From positions 25,408-89,407 of the forward strand of contig JAWLHU010000021.1 of assembly GCA_041690255.1 (NCBI GenBank): DNA of 64,000 bases. The letters are read 5' to 3'. The DNA is from JAWLHU01 sp041690255 (GTDB lineage: Bacteria > Bacillota > Sulfobacillia > Symbiobacteriales > Symbiobacteriaceae). Made by a program: the position numbers and the translations under genes. Each line of letters starts with the position of its first letter. Positions within the stretch are counted from its first letter, which is position 1. Of the stretch, positions 46,101 to 54,401 are shown one piece after another. The notes under the pieces were generated by a model. It made no database searches. It had not been told where the DNA came from and saw nothing but the letters and a program-made list of their open reading frames with translations.

Positions 46101-49100
46101 CTGCCGCCCGTGCTCGTCCCAGGCCTTGACCAGCGCCCCCAGGACATCGTGGAAGGTCCAGCGGCGCCCCTTTTCGGCACTCTGCCCGGTCAGGAGCGTA
46201 CCGGTCATGCCCACGAAGCCGCTGGTCACCTCCCGGCCGTTCTGGTCGTACAGCGTGGAGAGGCGTCCGGTCAGATCGATCGCCGAGCGGACCGCCGCGG
46301 TCACCCCGCCCCCGAAGTCAGACACGGCATAGATCTGCCGTCCCAGGCTGTCCGCGTGGAGCACCCCGGGCGTATCGGCGTGTCTGGCCGCCAGCCAGGC
46401 GGCGCGGCGCTCCGGGTCATTGACCGGCTCGGGCTCCACCCCCGGATCGGGGCTCCCCCGGTCGGCGTACCACCCGCTCTCCCTGACCGTGTCGTTCACG
46501 TCGAAGACCCGCTGCATCCAGGGGTCGAACTCGACCTTGGCGAAGGTGCCGTTGGGGAACTGGGTCAGGTGGTTGCGGCCGAGCGCATCGTAGTAGAGGA
46601 CCGGCGTCACGCCGATCGTGCGCAGCGCCTCCTCCTCCTCGTACTCGTGGGTGGTGCTGAAGTAGGGCTCGTACCGCTTCACCGGATTCCCCTTGTTGTT
46701 GAGGATCGTCCGACCGTTGCCCACCCAGCGCGGATCGGCATCCACCTCGGTCACGTTGCCGTCCGGATCGACCGTCAGGGCCTTGCCCGGGTGCGCCTGC
46801 GCCTTGGCCATGATCACGCCGCCGCTGCCGCTGAAGTAGGTGTAGCTCTCCTGCCAGCGGGGGTTGGCCGCCCCGTGCTGCTCCCGGGCGAAGCCGTGCA
46901 AGTAGTTGGGCTTGCCGTTGTTCATCCAGTTGAAGAGGTCGTACTCGATCCGCATCGTCGGATCATCCAAGGTGTCACCGTCGGCGGCGCCTTCCTTCCC
47001 CATGACCGCTGACTTGACCAGAAGGCCCAGGGCGTCCATTTCCACCATGATACGGTTGCCGTTGGGGTCGGTCGTCTGCACCGGGCCGAGCAGCCGGTAG
47101 TCGTTGACAGCCGTGGTCTCCAACCAGGTGGCCTGCTGGACCTGCACCCGCTCGACCAGCAGGTCGTAGGGGTCGTGGGTGGCGATCGTCTCCACGCCCA
47201 TGGGATCTCTCACGCCGATGGGCAGGTAGAAGTGGCCGGCCGGATCCGCAGGGTAGATGGCGGTGGCAGAGGGAGTCCACCAGTTCGAATCGCCATCCAG
47301 GTGGACATAGCCCGCGGCCGTGAGGTCGGCATCGGTCACCTCCCCCGCATAGTGGAGGGTGATCACCCCCGGCGTAAAGGCCAGTTGATAGGACTGATCC
47401 ACCAGCCCGAGTGAATCCCACTGGCCCGGGGGCAGGGGGTTCAGATCGTTGGCTAAAAAGCGTGTCTGATGATGAGCCAGCAGCCGCTTCTGCACCGTGA
47501 CGCCGTCGGCCACCACTTCGTAGTCGATGGCGCTCGCACCGGCGATCTGGGCCACCAGTTCATCGAACTGGAAGAGATCGGCCGCCGGTGAGAGGCCGGT
47601 GATCTCGTAGCTCCGCTCCTCAAAGGGAACCCCCATGCGGTAGGTGGCCGTCGGGCTCTCCTGGTCGATCGTCGGGGTGTACGCCGTCTCGCCGCAGGTT
47701 ATGAAGAGCTGCTGCTGGTCCGCCGTCACCTCCAGGGGCAGGGATGGATCCGCACTCCTCCGCCCGTAGACCACCGAAGCGGACTGGAGCACGCGGCCGT
47801 ACTGATCCACCGCCAGGTTGAGGTTGTGCCCAATCCGGGGATCGGCGGGGTTGCGCTCATAGGTGAGCGTGACGGACTCCCGGCCGACGGGGAAGAAGAC
47901 GGCGTGGCTCTGCCCGCCGCGGGGCTGGATCCGGCGGATCTCAAAGGTATTCTCCACCACACTGTAGGGGTGCTCCGCCTGCGGGGAGCCGTCGAAGCTG
48001 TAGACCTCCTGCCGCAGGGGCAGCCCCTTCAGCGCCCGGAGGCACTCGCTCAGCTCGCCAGCGTCCATACCGGCAGGCAGGGTGGGCTCCGGCAGGTGCT
48101 GGGTCGCCTGGTAGTACTCGTGGCGGAACTGGTGGAGGATCTTCTCCCGGTCGAGGAAGGCGCCGGTATGGTACCAGGTCCGGGTGGTAACCGGTGGCTG
48201 GAAGAACTCGGGGGCTGTCTCCTGATCCCCATCGATCGCCTGGACGCCCAGCACGTAGTCCTCGAACGCCTCGGTATCCCACTGCTCCACCATACCGAAG
48301 CCGCGGAACTCCCGCTCCTCGCCATCGAAATAGCCGTGGTGATAGGCGTAGCGGGTGACGAAGCGGGTGCGGCTGACCAGGTCCTGGATCGTGGCCCTCT
48401 CCACCACATGGACCGGGAAGGGGAGCCGGGTGACCCAGGGCGTGCCCGCCAGCTTGTCGGCGAGGTAGAACTGCGTGGACGGCGCATACTGAATCGTGGT
48501 CTCCAGGCCCATGTTGTTGCTGACCTTTGTCAGCAGGTGCGGCTTCTGGCCGCCCATCAGGTCCACGTATCGCATGGACGGCCCGCTCTCCCCCGGCAGG
48601 GGCGATGACCAGACCAAGCAGGCGGTGGCGTTGCCCAGGAGATCCACCAGGGCGATGGCCACATGGTTGTCCAGGCGTGGGAAGGCGGCGAGGGTCTCCG
48701 GCGCGCTCCAGCCGTTGCCGGACTGGTTGAAGTAGAGGCGCACGCCCTCCCGGTGCAGGTAGATGATGTCCGTGGTCCCGCTGCCGTCTATGTCGCCCAG
48801 GCGGATGCGCTTCGGGTCGAACTGGTCCGGGTGGTCAAAGTGCGGGGCGTGCTCCATGGTGATCTTCGCGCCGAAGCGGCCGTAGCCGAGGTTGGGCCAG
48901 TAGCAGACCTCGCCGTTGCGGATCCGGACCAGGTCGGTCAGGCCGTCGCCGTTGAGGTCCGCCAGGTGAATCGACTGGGTGGTGTCGGCGAAGATCAGAC
49001 GGGGCCCGTGCTCCTCGTCCAGCGGCATGGGGACGCGGTGCGCCGGGCCGAAGCCTTCCTCGGCGAGGGAGGCGTGCCAGGTGAAGGCGCCCTCCTCGCT

Positions 49101-50798
49101 GATCAACAGGTCGGGGCGGCCGTCGCCGTTCAGATCGATCCACCGCAGGTTGGGGTCCCGAAGGTCCCGATTGAGCCGGGAGGTGAAGGGGCGGAAGGGG
49201 AGCCAGCCCTCGGCATCATCGTGCTCGTAGAGGCCGGGCGTGGGACCGTCCAGCATGACCAGGTCGGGCTGTCCGTCGCCGGCCAGGTCCATGAGCCGGG
49301 CGCCCTGGCCCGCCGGCTTGCTGGGGACCCGCTCCAGGGGGGCGAAGGCGGCCTGGCCCGCGCTGACCGGGCTCAGGTTCCGCTTGTAGAACCAGGCGCC
49401 CCCCTGCTCGGTCAGAATCCCGGGGATTCCCTCCCCGTGCAGGTCGGCCCACTGGTAGGTGTCGTCGTCCAGACCCACGGGCAGGTTCTCCGGGTCTACG
49501 CTCTGCACGGTCTCCTGCAGAACCGGCCGGCTGTACTCGAAGGTGACCGGCGGCATGCTCTGCTTCCGGTACCCGCTCTCCTGACGCTGGTAGCCGGACT
49601 GGCTGACCGCCTGGAGGAAGGTGTAGATCGCAGGATCGGGCTGGGTCAGATAGGTGAGGTCGGTGGAGTGGACCAGGCAGTCCATCCCCACCCCGGGCTC
49701 GTTCGCAAAGTGGTGGAACATGAGCACCCGCCGGCAGAGGCGGGTCGTGCGCACCTCAAAGCCGGCCCGGTAAGTGGAGAAGGGGTCGGCCCGGTAGGTC
49801 CACGGCCCGGTGTCGCCGGGCGTGGGCGTGTCGAGGTCGTGCTCGCCGTAGTCGAAGATCACCTCGAAGAGCCATCCGGCGCTCTGGAGTTGGTCCTCTG
49901 TCAGCAGGCGGGGCCGCTGCCCCTGCTCGTCCAGCAGGGGGGTCTGGTTCCCATAGCGGATCCGCTTCGGGTAGCGGTTGACCGTGCGCCGGGGGTCGTC
50001 CAGGGCGCCCCGGTTCCGCTCATGCGGCCGGCTCAGGTCAACCCCGGCGCCATCTTCCGGCTTGTACTCGTAGAGGACCGCATTGCCCCGGTCGTCACGG
50101 GTCTCACTGATCAGCCAACTGAAGATCCGCTTCGGATCGGTCGGGTCGGCAATGCGCGCGCTCGCATCGGCCCCGTAAATGGTGAGGATATTCTCCCGGC
50201 TGATCGAGCGCCAGTGCAGATCACCGTCGCTCTGGCGGGTCCACCGCTCAATGCGGGCAAAGAGCCCCTCCACGCGAGGGCGGTAGCGGCGAATGGTGTA
50301 GCCGGCGACGCTGGTGTCGTCCTCGTAGGCGGTGCCGTCCGCCTGGAGCGCAGGCACCAGGTCTTCGGCGCCCGAGAGAAGGAAGACGTCCGACTCCTCA
50401 TCGTCCCGGTACTGGGGCAGCCCCTTCTCAGTCTTCCGGCTGATGGCGGGAAGCGAAAGCGTCCACCCAAACCCGAACGGCCCATTGCCGGACCCCGAGT
50501 CGTAGGTGAGGGCGAGTTGAGGACCGAAGCCCGACCGACCGGGACTGGTGGCAATGGGCACGGTCATGGAGCCGGTGCCGGTGACCGGGTTGGCCGCGAA
50601 CTTCTCACCCATGCTGCGAATCGCCCCGCCGCCCTTGGGCAGCGAGATCGAGGGCGGTGCTGAGCCGCTCTCGCCGGTTCGTGTCGGTCTCGGTCTGTCC
50701 ACAGATGATCCCCCCACATTCCGGCCCAGCCTCATCGGGTGGGCGATCTTTCCGGATCCATTTGGCCGCACTATACTGACTTTGATAATATTCATCAT
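43125..50798 (-). CDS. Fused Tc toxin TcB-TcC (SpvB / RHS cocoon with C-terminal toxin)
   Basis: 2557 residues. Order: SpvB domain (about 50-340; SISLPKGGGAIRSMGEKF, FGPQLALTYDSGSGNGPFGFGW); FG-GAP/VCBS-like repeats (about 400-690; DLNGDGRPDLLISEEG); TcdB mid-N and mid-C regions (about 690-1050); RHS/YD repeats (about 1500-2150). The RHS-core terminus is LGRWTSTDPAGFVDGTNLYM (DPxGxxDGxNxY), where the toxin is autoproteolytically released in relatives. The variable tail (about 2160-2557) has an acidic linker, a nuclease-like segment (ILEHLYSNRF...HYDVETG...QQIKST) and a long hydrophobic Gly/Ala-rich end. TcB-TcC forms the cocoon that docks on TcA and delivers the tail. ATG at 50798 (or 50795) after AAGGAG. 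No immunity-like gene follows; TcA begins 14 nt later. Confidence 0.93.
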   Translation of the reverse strand: MMNIIKVSIVRPNGSGKIAHPMRLGRNVGGSSVDRPRPTRTGESGSAPPSISLPKGGGAIRSMGEKFAANPVTGTGSMTVPIATSPGRSGFGPQLALTYDSGSGNGPFGFGWTLSLPAISRKTEKGLPQYRDDEESDVFLLSGAEDLVPALQADGTAYEDDTSVAGYTIRRYRPRVEGLFARIERWTRQSDGDLHWRSISRENILTIYGADASARIADPTDPKRIFSWLISETRDDRGNAVLYEYKPEDGAGVDLSRPHERNRGALDDPRRTVNRYPKRIRYGNQTPLLDEQGQRPRLLTEDQLQSAGWLFEVIFDYGEHDLDTPTPGDTGPWTYRADPFSTYRAGFEVRTTRLCRRVLMFHHFANEPGVGMDCLVHSTDLTYLTQPDPAIYTFLQAVSQSGYQRQESGYRKQSMPPVTFEYSRPVLQETVQSVDPENLPVGLDDDTYQWADLHGEGIPGILTEQGGAWFYKRNLSPVSAGQAAFAPLERVPSKPAGQGARLMDLAGDGQPDLVMLDGPTPGLYEHDDAEGWLPFRPFTSRLNRDLRDPNLRWIDLNGDGRPDLLISEEGAFTWHASLAEEGFGPAHRVPMPLDEEHGPRLIFADTTQSIHLADLNGDGLTDLVRIRNGEVCYWPNLGYGRFGAKITMEHAPHFDHPDQFDPKRIRLGDIDGSGTTDIIYLHREGVRLYFNQSGNGWSAPETLAAFPRLDNHVAIALVDLLGNATACLVWSSPLPGESGPSMRYVDLMGGQKPHLLTKVSNNMGLETTIQYAPSTQFYLADKLAGTPWVTRLPFPVHVVERATIQDLVSRTRFVTRYAYHHGYFDGEEREFRGFGMVEQWDTEAFEDYVLGVQAIDGDQETAPEFFQPPVTTRTWYHTGAFLDREKILHQFRHEYYQATQHLPEPTLPAGMDAGELSECLRALKGLPLRQEVYSFDGSPQAEHPYSVVENTFEIRRIQPRGGQSHAVFFPVGRESVTLTYERNPADPRIGHNLNLAVDQYGRVLQSASVVYGRRSADPSLPLEVTADQQQLFITCGETAYTPTIDQESPTATYRMGVPFEERSYEITGLSPAADLFQFDELVAQIAGASAIDYEVVADGVTVQKRLLAHHQTRFLANDLNPLPPGQWDSLGLVDQSYQLAFTPGVITLHYAGEVTDADLTAAGYVHLDGDSNWWTPSATAIYPADPAGHFYLPIGVRDPMGVETIATHDPYDLLVERVQVQQATWLETTAVNDYRLLGPVQTTDPNGNRIMVEMDALGLLVKSAVMGKEGAADGDTLDDPTMRIEYDLFNWMNNGKPNYLHGFAREQHGAANPRWQESYTYFSGSGGVIMAKAQAHPGKALTVDPDGNVTEVDADPRWVGNGRTILNNKGNPVKRYEPYFSTTHEYEEEEALRTIGVTPVLYYDALGRNHLTQFPNGTFAKVEFDPWMQRVFDVNDTVRESGWYADRGSPDPGVEPEPVNDPERRAAWLAARHADTPGVLHADSLGRQIYAVSDFGGGVTAAVRSAIDLTGRLSTLYDQNGREVTSGFVGMTGTLLTGQSAEKGRRWTFHDVLGALVKAWDEHGRQFRTAYDDLHRPVASYVQEGGGAELLFSYLVYGDRLANARELNLLGVAHQVFDQAGLLCVPEVDFKGNPRRVERTLAREYVGSVDWGVLAAQPDYDAIQVAATPLLETDEVFVASSEQDALNRPTRVTLPDQTLLLPTYNEANLLSSLRAQIGGQGSPIEFLKEQDYDAKGQRQYAHYGNELITRYFYDPKSFRLINLLTHRAADDPATAALQDLHYTHDPVGNITQIMDDAQQTHYFANAVVKPESLFEYDAIYQLIRATGREHASMTNNAIRTHGDLEFVPQLPHANDAAAVRTYTETYEYDLLGNLKAMRHQAGAGGSWTRHYRYAYEDDPASRTNRLTASSLPGDPEAGPYSGTYDYDAYGNMTRMPHLAAMDWSFMDQLSRVDLGGGGTAYYRYGLGGQRLRKVIERSGNLKLEWIFLGAVMIFRRRRRDTNELRLERWTVHIADNVGEIAQVDTKTLDLDNVDPANPLNLPLIRYQYANHLGSAVLETNEAGEVISYEEYHPFGTTAYRSARPGVDLSLKRYRFSGKERDEETGLYYFGARYYAPWLGRWTSTDPAGFVDGTNLYMYAANNPIMLKDPNGNSNVNIGQAGDLTAEATLTDLQIYALRHGYRYEDPDNVRRFEVVDAETGAGRWVGGNLTPVEDREAAEAEAQQLEFQQLLDTIESLDLGGDLNWDEPADTPAAEPDSPPASGEPASEDPATAPRPDAATHAGPGLERLIWDQNFRDRGFILEHLYSNRFRDAIRAQGDNRPHYDVETGTHVQQIKSTEGRTATTTRAHASKATRDAGTAIRNNPTGTMSGKSPQAVVITPTDAPASTGADIRAGYDNIRRPVPNSSPPEHVRGLPGAAGKVGRGLTVGGTVLSGVALGHDLATGDYTMAAGDAISTAGGALEVYAIASPGATVAGASAMSLGLGLGGVGIAVTSGISGYRSYQQGDYAGATAGAVGVLAGVAVTAGVVFSAPALVVGGLVAAAAVGLFHLGRWLFS

Positions 50799-50996
50799 TC
50801 ATCAGCACACTCCTTCTTTGTTCTGAATGTTTCGTGAACCGTACAACTTTCGGGTCGGATCAAGCGAAAGGGGTCGAGTCCGGCGGCTGTTCGGAGTCCA
50901 AAGCCGATGAGCAGAGGGCCGGGATAGGCCCTGCCCACGATCCGCTGTGTAGATGAACACTTCAATAGGTTGAAGGAATCCACGGGAGAAACGACG

Positions 50997-51033
50997 AAGT
51001 ACCGTTCATCATCAGTGATGATGAACGGTACTT
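50997..51033. promoter_or_regulatory. 37-nt perfect palindrome upstream of the ThDP enzyme gene
   Basis: Arms AAGTACCGTTCATCATCA and TGATGATGAACGGTACTT are perfectly complementary around a single central G. It lies between the divergent Tc toxin operon and the ThDP-enzyme gene (start 51058), 13 nt before the latter's ribosome binding site. It could be an operator or a leader hairpin; no T-run follows. The rest of the 259-bp intergenic region shows no clear promoter. Confidence 0.7.
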
Positions 51034-51057
51034 CTGTCTCAGGAAGGTGGGATTGTT

Positions 51058-52665
51058 GTGGCGACCGTGGCAGACCAAGTGATTCAGGAACTGAAGGCGG
51101 CAGGCGTCGATCGGATCTTCGGATTTCCCGGTGGCGAGGTACTTCCCCTCATGCAGGCGGCCCATGAAGCTGGAATCGGATTCGTGCTGACCCGCCATGA
51201 ATCGGCAGCGGGCATCATGGCTGCCGTGTACGGAAAGATCAAGCGAACTCCCGGCGTGGCCCTGGCCACTCTGGGGCCGGGCGCTGCCAATCTGATGCTT
51301 CCCATTGGCAGCTCGCTCCTGGATCGAGAGCCGCTCCTTGCGATCAGCGCTCAACTTCCAACCGACCTGCCGCCCACCTACACCCACCAGAAGCTCGAGC
51401 TGGAGGCGGCGTTCCGCCCAATGACCAAGTTCACGGCCAACCTGCGGCCGGGTGCGGTTCGACGCCCGATGCGACAGGCGCTGGCCGCTGCGATCACCGA
51501 GCCGGCTGGCCCGGCCTACGTGACGATCTCCGCGGCGGATGCCCGCGCCGAGGCCATCCCGGAGCCTGACGTGGCGCTGGCTGAGCCCCCCGCAGCCTAC
51601 CATGCCGCCGCAGCAGCGGCGGATCTGATCAGCGTGAAGATCACCGAGGCGAAGCGGCCCGTTGTGGTGGCGGGTCTTGCGGTGAGGCCGGAGAACGCGG
51701 CTGCCTTCACCCGCTGGGTGGAGAGTTGGTCGCTGCCGGTGATGGTGACGCCGAAGGTCAAGGGGGTACTGGACGAGCGAAGCCGCTGCTTTGTCTGCGT
51801 AACCGGCGGCATGGCGGCCGACAGCCTGGCCCGGCAGATCACCGATGATGCAGACCTGATCATCGGGTTCGGGCTGGATCCGGTCGAGATCGACCCGCTG
51901 TGGCCGGCAACTCGTCCCGTGCTCCCCGTTCTGGAGTCAGCCAACGCCTATGGACTGCTGCCCGCAGACGCCCTGCTGGTCCGGCACGAAGAGGTGCTGG
52001 CTGCCCTGCTGGCGAAGACGGCGCCTGCCCGGCACTGGAGCGACGAGGATCTGCGCGGGCTTCGCCGCCCCTTCGAAGAGGTGCGGGACGGGCAGTCGGT
52101 GGCCCGCACGCCGGGCTCCATCTGGCCGGGAGAGATCGTCCTGGCCGCTCGGGCCGGCGCCCCCGACGACACGATCCTCACGACAGATGTGGGCTCCCAC
52201 AAGTACCTGTTCGGCCAGTACTGGCCCACCTACTCGCCGGGAACCTTCTGGATGTCCAACGGACTCAGCGGCATGGGCTACGGCCTGCCGGCGGCCATTG
52301 GGGCGAAGCTGGCGATGCCCGACCGCCCGGTCATCGCCGTGGTCGGTGACGGCGGGTTTGGCATGACCGCGGCTGAACTGGAGACTGCCAAGCGAGCGGG
52401 AGCTCCGATCGTGGTGATCGTGCTGGTCGACAGCCGCCTCTCCCTGATCTCCCTTGCGCAGGAGCGGCGGGGCTATGCCAGCACTGGAACCGACTTCACC
52501 CGACCGGACTGCGTGGCGCTGGCCAAGGCCTGGGGGGCCACCGGTTTGCGGGTGGAGACCCCAGAGCAGCTGACCGAAGGGGTGGCGGCCGGGCTAAGGA
52601 GCGATGGCCCCGTTGTGATCGAAGTGCCTGTGGACTACCGTCACTACAAGGCGATCTTCGCGTAA
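51058..52665 (+). CDS. Thiamine-diphosphate-dependent enzyme (acetolactate synthase / 2-keto acid decarboxylase family)
   Basis: 535 residues with the three domains of the family. The N-terminal Pyr domain carries the catalytic glutamate in VLTRHESAAGIMA, the central domain is a Rossmann-like TPP_enzyme_M (about 190-330), and the C-terminal PP domain has the Mg/ThDP motif VVGDGGFGMTAAEL (ending VLVDSRLSL rather than the commonest NN). It would cleave or condense 2-keto acids. It is shorter than typical anabolic IlvB, no small subunit gene is nearby, and the gene sits in a RidA/PrpD/PLP cluster, so a catabolic role on an unusual keto acid is likelier than valine synthesis. GTG start at 51058 after AGGAAGGTGGG. 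Substrate unknown. Confidence 0.85.
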   Translation: MATVADQVIQELKAAGVDRIFGFPGGEVLPLMQAAHEAGIGFVLTRHESAAGIMAAVYGKIKRTPGVALATLGPGAANLMLPIGSSLLDREPLLAISAQLPTDLPPTYTHQKLELEAAFRPMTKFTANLRPGAVRRPMRQALAAAITEPAGPAYVTISAADARAEAIPEPDVALAEPPAAYHAAAAAADLISVKITEAKRPVVVAGLAVRPENAAAFTRWVESWSLPVMVTPKVKGVLDERSRCFVCVTGGMAADSLARQITDDADLIIGFGLDPVEIDPLWPATRPVLPVLESANAYGLLPADALLVRHEEVLAALLAKTAPARHWSDEDLRGLRRPFEEVRDGQSVARTPGSIWPGEIVLAARAGAPDDTILTTDVGSHKYLFGQYWPTYSPGTFWMSNGLSGMGYGLPAAIGAKLAMPDRPVIAVVGDGGFGMTAAELETAKRAGAPIVVIVLVDSRLSLISLAQERRGYASTGTDFTRPDCVALAKAWGATGLRVETPEQLTEGVAAGLRSDGPVVIEVPVDYRHYKAIFA

Positions 52666-52671
52666 TAGAGA

Positions 52672-52700
52672 GGGGCCCCCGGTTCAACCCGGGGGCCCTG
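52672..52700. terminator. Bidirectional hairpin between convergent ThDP-enzyme and RidA genes
   Basis: GGGCCCCCGG and CCGGGGGCCC flank a short loop directly after the ThDP-enzyme stop. It serves both convergent genes; U-tails are poor. Confidence 0.6.
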
Positions 52701-52725
52701 TTGGGGGTCTTGATCTGCCTGTGGT

Positions 52726-53106
52726 TCACTGGCCCACGTAGGCGACCGCCGTGATCTCCACCTTGCCGCCCGCTGCCAACCGCGACACCTGCACGCCGAT
52801 ACGGGCGGGCGGTTCCTCCGGGAAGAACTCGACGAAGACCTCATTGAACTGGGCCATCTCGGCCAGATCGGTCACAAAGACCTGCATGTTGACCACATCG
52901 CGCAGGTTTCCGCCAGCCTCCTCCAGCACAAGCCTGAGGCTGTTCAGGGCGATGCGGGCCTGCTCAGCGATGGTAGGTGGAATCCGGCCCTCCAGGTCCC
53001 GGCCGAGAAAGCCCTGTGTGTAGACAAAGCCGCCGGCACGGGTAGCCTGTGAGATGGGCGACATGGGTCTCGGTGCGGCACTCGTATAAACGGTCTGCTT
53101 CGGCAT
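52726..53106 (-). CDS. RidA family imine/enamine deaminase (first copy)
   Basis: 126 residues of the YjgF/YER057c/UK114 (RidA) fold: ISQATRAGGFVYTQGFLG near the start, QARIALNSLRLVLEEAGGNL in the middle, and IGVQVSRLAAGGKVEITAVAYV at the end. The penultimate arginine of active RidA (usual PxRxxxxV) is represented by ARIGVQVSRL. RidA proteins hydrolyse reactive enamine/imine intermediates, often made by PLP enzymes. Start at ATG 53106, 9 nt after GAGGAGG; the upstream in-frame extension overlaps the divergent regulator and is rejected. Divergent from the FCD regulator gene. Confidence 0.88.
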   Translation of the reverse strand: MPKQTVYTSAAPRPMSPISQATRAGGFVYTQGFLGRDLEGRIPPTIAEQARIALNSLRLVLEEAGGNLRDVVNMQVFVTDLAEMAQFNEVFVEFFPEEPPARIGVQVSRLAAGGKVEITAVAYVGQ

Positions 53107-53161
53107 CTTCTGTTCCTCCTCGGCCATTGCTGTGAGGATCCAAACGAAGGAGGTTCCGCTT

Positions 53162-53917
53162 TTGGACAGTGAGAACCCTAAAGACTCCGTAGGCCGGCTG
53201 CCGGCGTCAATCGAACTGCAGATCCTGACGATGCTGGAGCATCGGGAGAGACCCCTGGGGGCCGTCAACATCCACGACGCCCTTCCAGATCGGACTGCCG
53301 CCAGTGAAGCGACCATTGGCCGCTACCTCAGGGATCTGGACCGGCGGGGTTATACAGTGAAGGTTGGCAAGAGCGGCCGGCTTCTCACGGAGGAGGGCAG
53401 AGAGCGCCTGCGGACGCTCCGCCGGCTGACGAGCATGAACACGCAGGCCTCCGCCCTGGTGGCAGCCGTGGAGGCCGGCACCGCTCAGGAATGGGTCGAG
53501 GTAATGGAGGCCCGGATGCTCCTGGAGTCGGAAGTCGCTGCCGCGGCAGCTCTTCGGGTAAGCGACGAGGATCTGCGGGAGGCGGCGGCGATTCTCGACC
53601 GTCAGGAGGCCGCCATCGCGGCGGGCGGCACCGGTGAGCAGGAGAACCTGCAGTTCCACGACCTCCTGGTCCGGATCTCGGGAAAGCGGGTGCTTGGGCA
53701 GGCGCTCAAGCTGATCCGCCAGGGCCCGGACCACTCCCTCTCCGCCAGCGCCATACGGGCGCGGGTGGGGAGCCGGCGTGTGGATGATCACCGGGAGATC
53801 GTGCGCGCCCTCCGGTCACGGGACCCAGAACAGGCCAGGGCTGCCATGGTCAGGCATATCAGCTCCCTGATCCAGGACGTCCACGACTTCTGGGCCGGCG
53901 TGAACCCGCGCGGCTAA
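53162..53917 (+). CDS. FCD-domain transcriptional regulator with atypical N-terminal winged helix
   Basis: 251 residues. The N-terminal part (about 10-80; LQILTMLEHRERPLGAVNIHDAL...ATIGRYLRDLDRRGYTVKVG) is a winged helix more like the NrpR/RNase-R-type HTH than classical GntR. The C-terminal part (about 100-240) is an all-helical FCD ligand-binding domain with metal/ligand-type residues (FHDLLVRISGK, DDHREIVRALRSRD). The start is TTG 53162, 8 nt after AAGGAGG; the upstream GTG 53132 precedes the ribosome binding site. It is divergent from ridA and convergent with the second ridA, so it probably controls this catabolic island in response to an organic acid. Confidence 0.85.
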   Translation: MDSENPKDSVGRLPASIELQILTMLEHRERPLGAVNIHDALPDRTAASEATIGRYLRDLDRRGYTVKVGKSGRLLTEEGRERLRTLRRLTSMNTQASALVAAVEAGTAQEWVEVMEARMLLESEVAAAAALRVSDEDLREAAAILDRQEAAIAAGGTGEQENLQFHDLLVRISGKRVLGQALKLIRQGPDHSLSASAIRARVGSRRVDDHREIVRALRSRDPEQARAAMVRHISSLIQDVHDFWAGVNPRG

Positions 53918-53924
53918 TCCACCA

Positions 53925-54383
53925 CTAGTCCGCGACGAGGACGATCAACTCCACCTCGCAGGCTGCGTTAAGTGGCAGGGTGTTGACACCCACAGCAGTC
54001 CGGGCATGCTGTCCCCGCTCCCCAAAGAGCACCTGGAGCAACTCGGAGGCGCCGTTGACCACCTTGGGCTGGTCCGTGAAGTTGTCGGCAGAGGAGACGT
54101 AGCCCGTCACCCTCACGATCTGGCGCACCTTATCCAGGTCGCCCGCCAGGGCCTTCACCACACCCAGACAGTTGAGTGCGCAGACCCGAGCCGCCTCATA
54201 GCCCTCCGCCACGGACAGGCTCTCGCCAAGGCGGCCCTTGAAGGGGAGCTCGCCGTTCACGAAGGGGATCTGACCCGAGGTATAGATCAGGTTTCCGACC
54301 CGGATGCCGGGGACATAGGCCGCCACGGGCTTGGGCGGCACCGGGAGCGCCAGACCCATCTGAGCCAGCTTCTGCTCGACCAT
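53925..54383 (-). CDS. RidA family protein (second copy, longer YjgH/UK114-type)
   Basis: 152 residues with the RidA-like core: VGNLIYTSGQIPFVNGELPF, ARVCALNCLGVVKALAGDLD, QHARTAVGVNTLPLNAACEVE. The arginine in ARTAVGV fits the carboxylate-binding residue of the family. It is only distantly similar to the first RidA copy, so the two may act on different intermediates. The ATG at 54383 follows GGGAGAGAG, and the PrpD-like gene ends 18 nt upstream in the transcript, so both are probably co-transcribed. Confidence 0.88.
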   Translation of the reverse strand: MVEQKLAQMGLALPVPPKPVAAYVPGIRVGNLIYTSGQIPFVNGELPFKGRLGESLSVAEGYEAARVCALNCLGVVKALAGDLDKVRQIVRVTGYVSSADNFTDQPKVVNGASELLQVLFGERGQHARTAVGVNTLPLNAACEVELIVLVAD

Positions 54384-54401
54384 CTCTCTCCCGCCCTTCT
54401 G

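Noticed and set aside
22908..50798. SLH protein as third gene of the Tc operon
   Set aside because: A 250-bp gap with a hairpin separates it from TcA, and it has its own signal and ribosome binding site. Shared transcription is not supported.
51058..52665. Acetolactate synthase IlvB/AlsS assignment
   Set aside because: No regulatory subunit or decarboxylase gene is adjacent and the context is catabolic; substrate cannot be read from the sequence.
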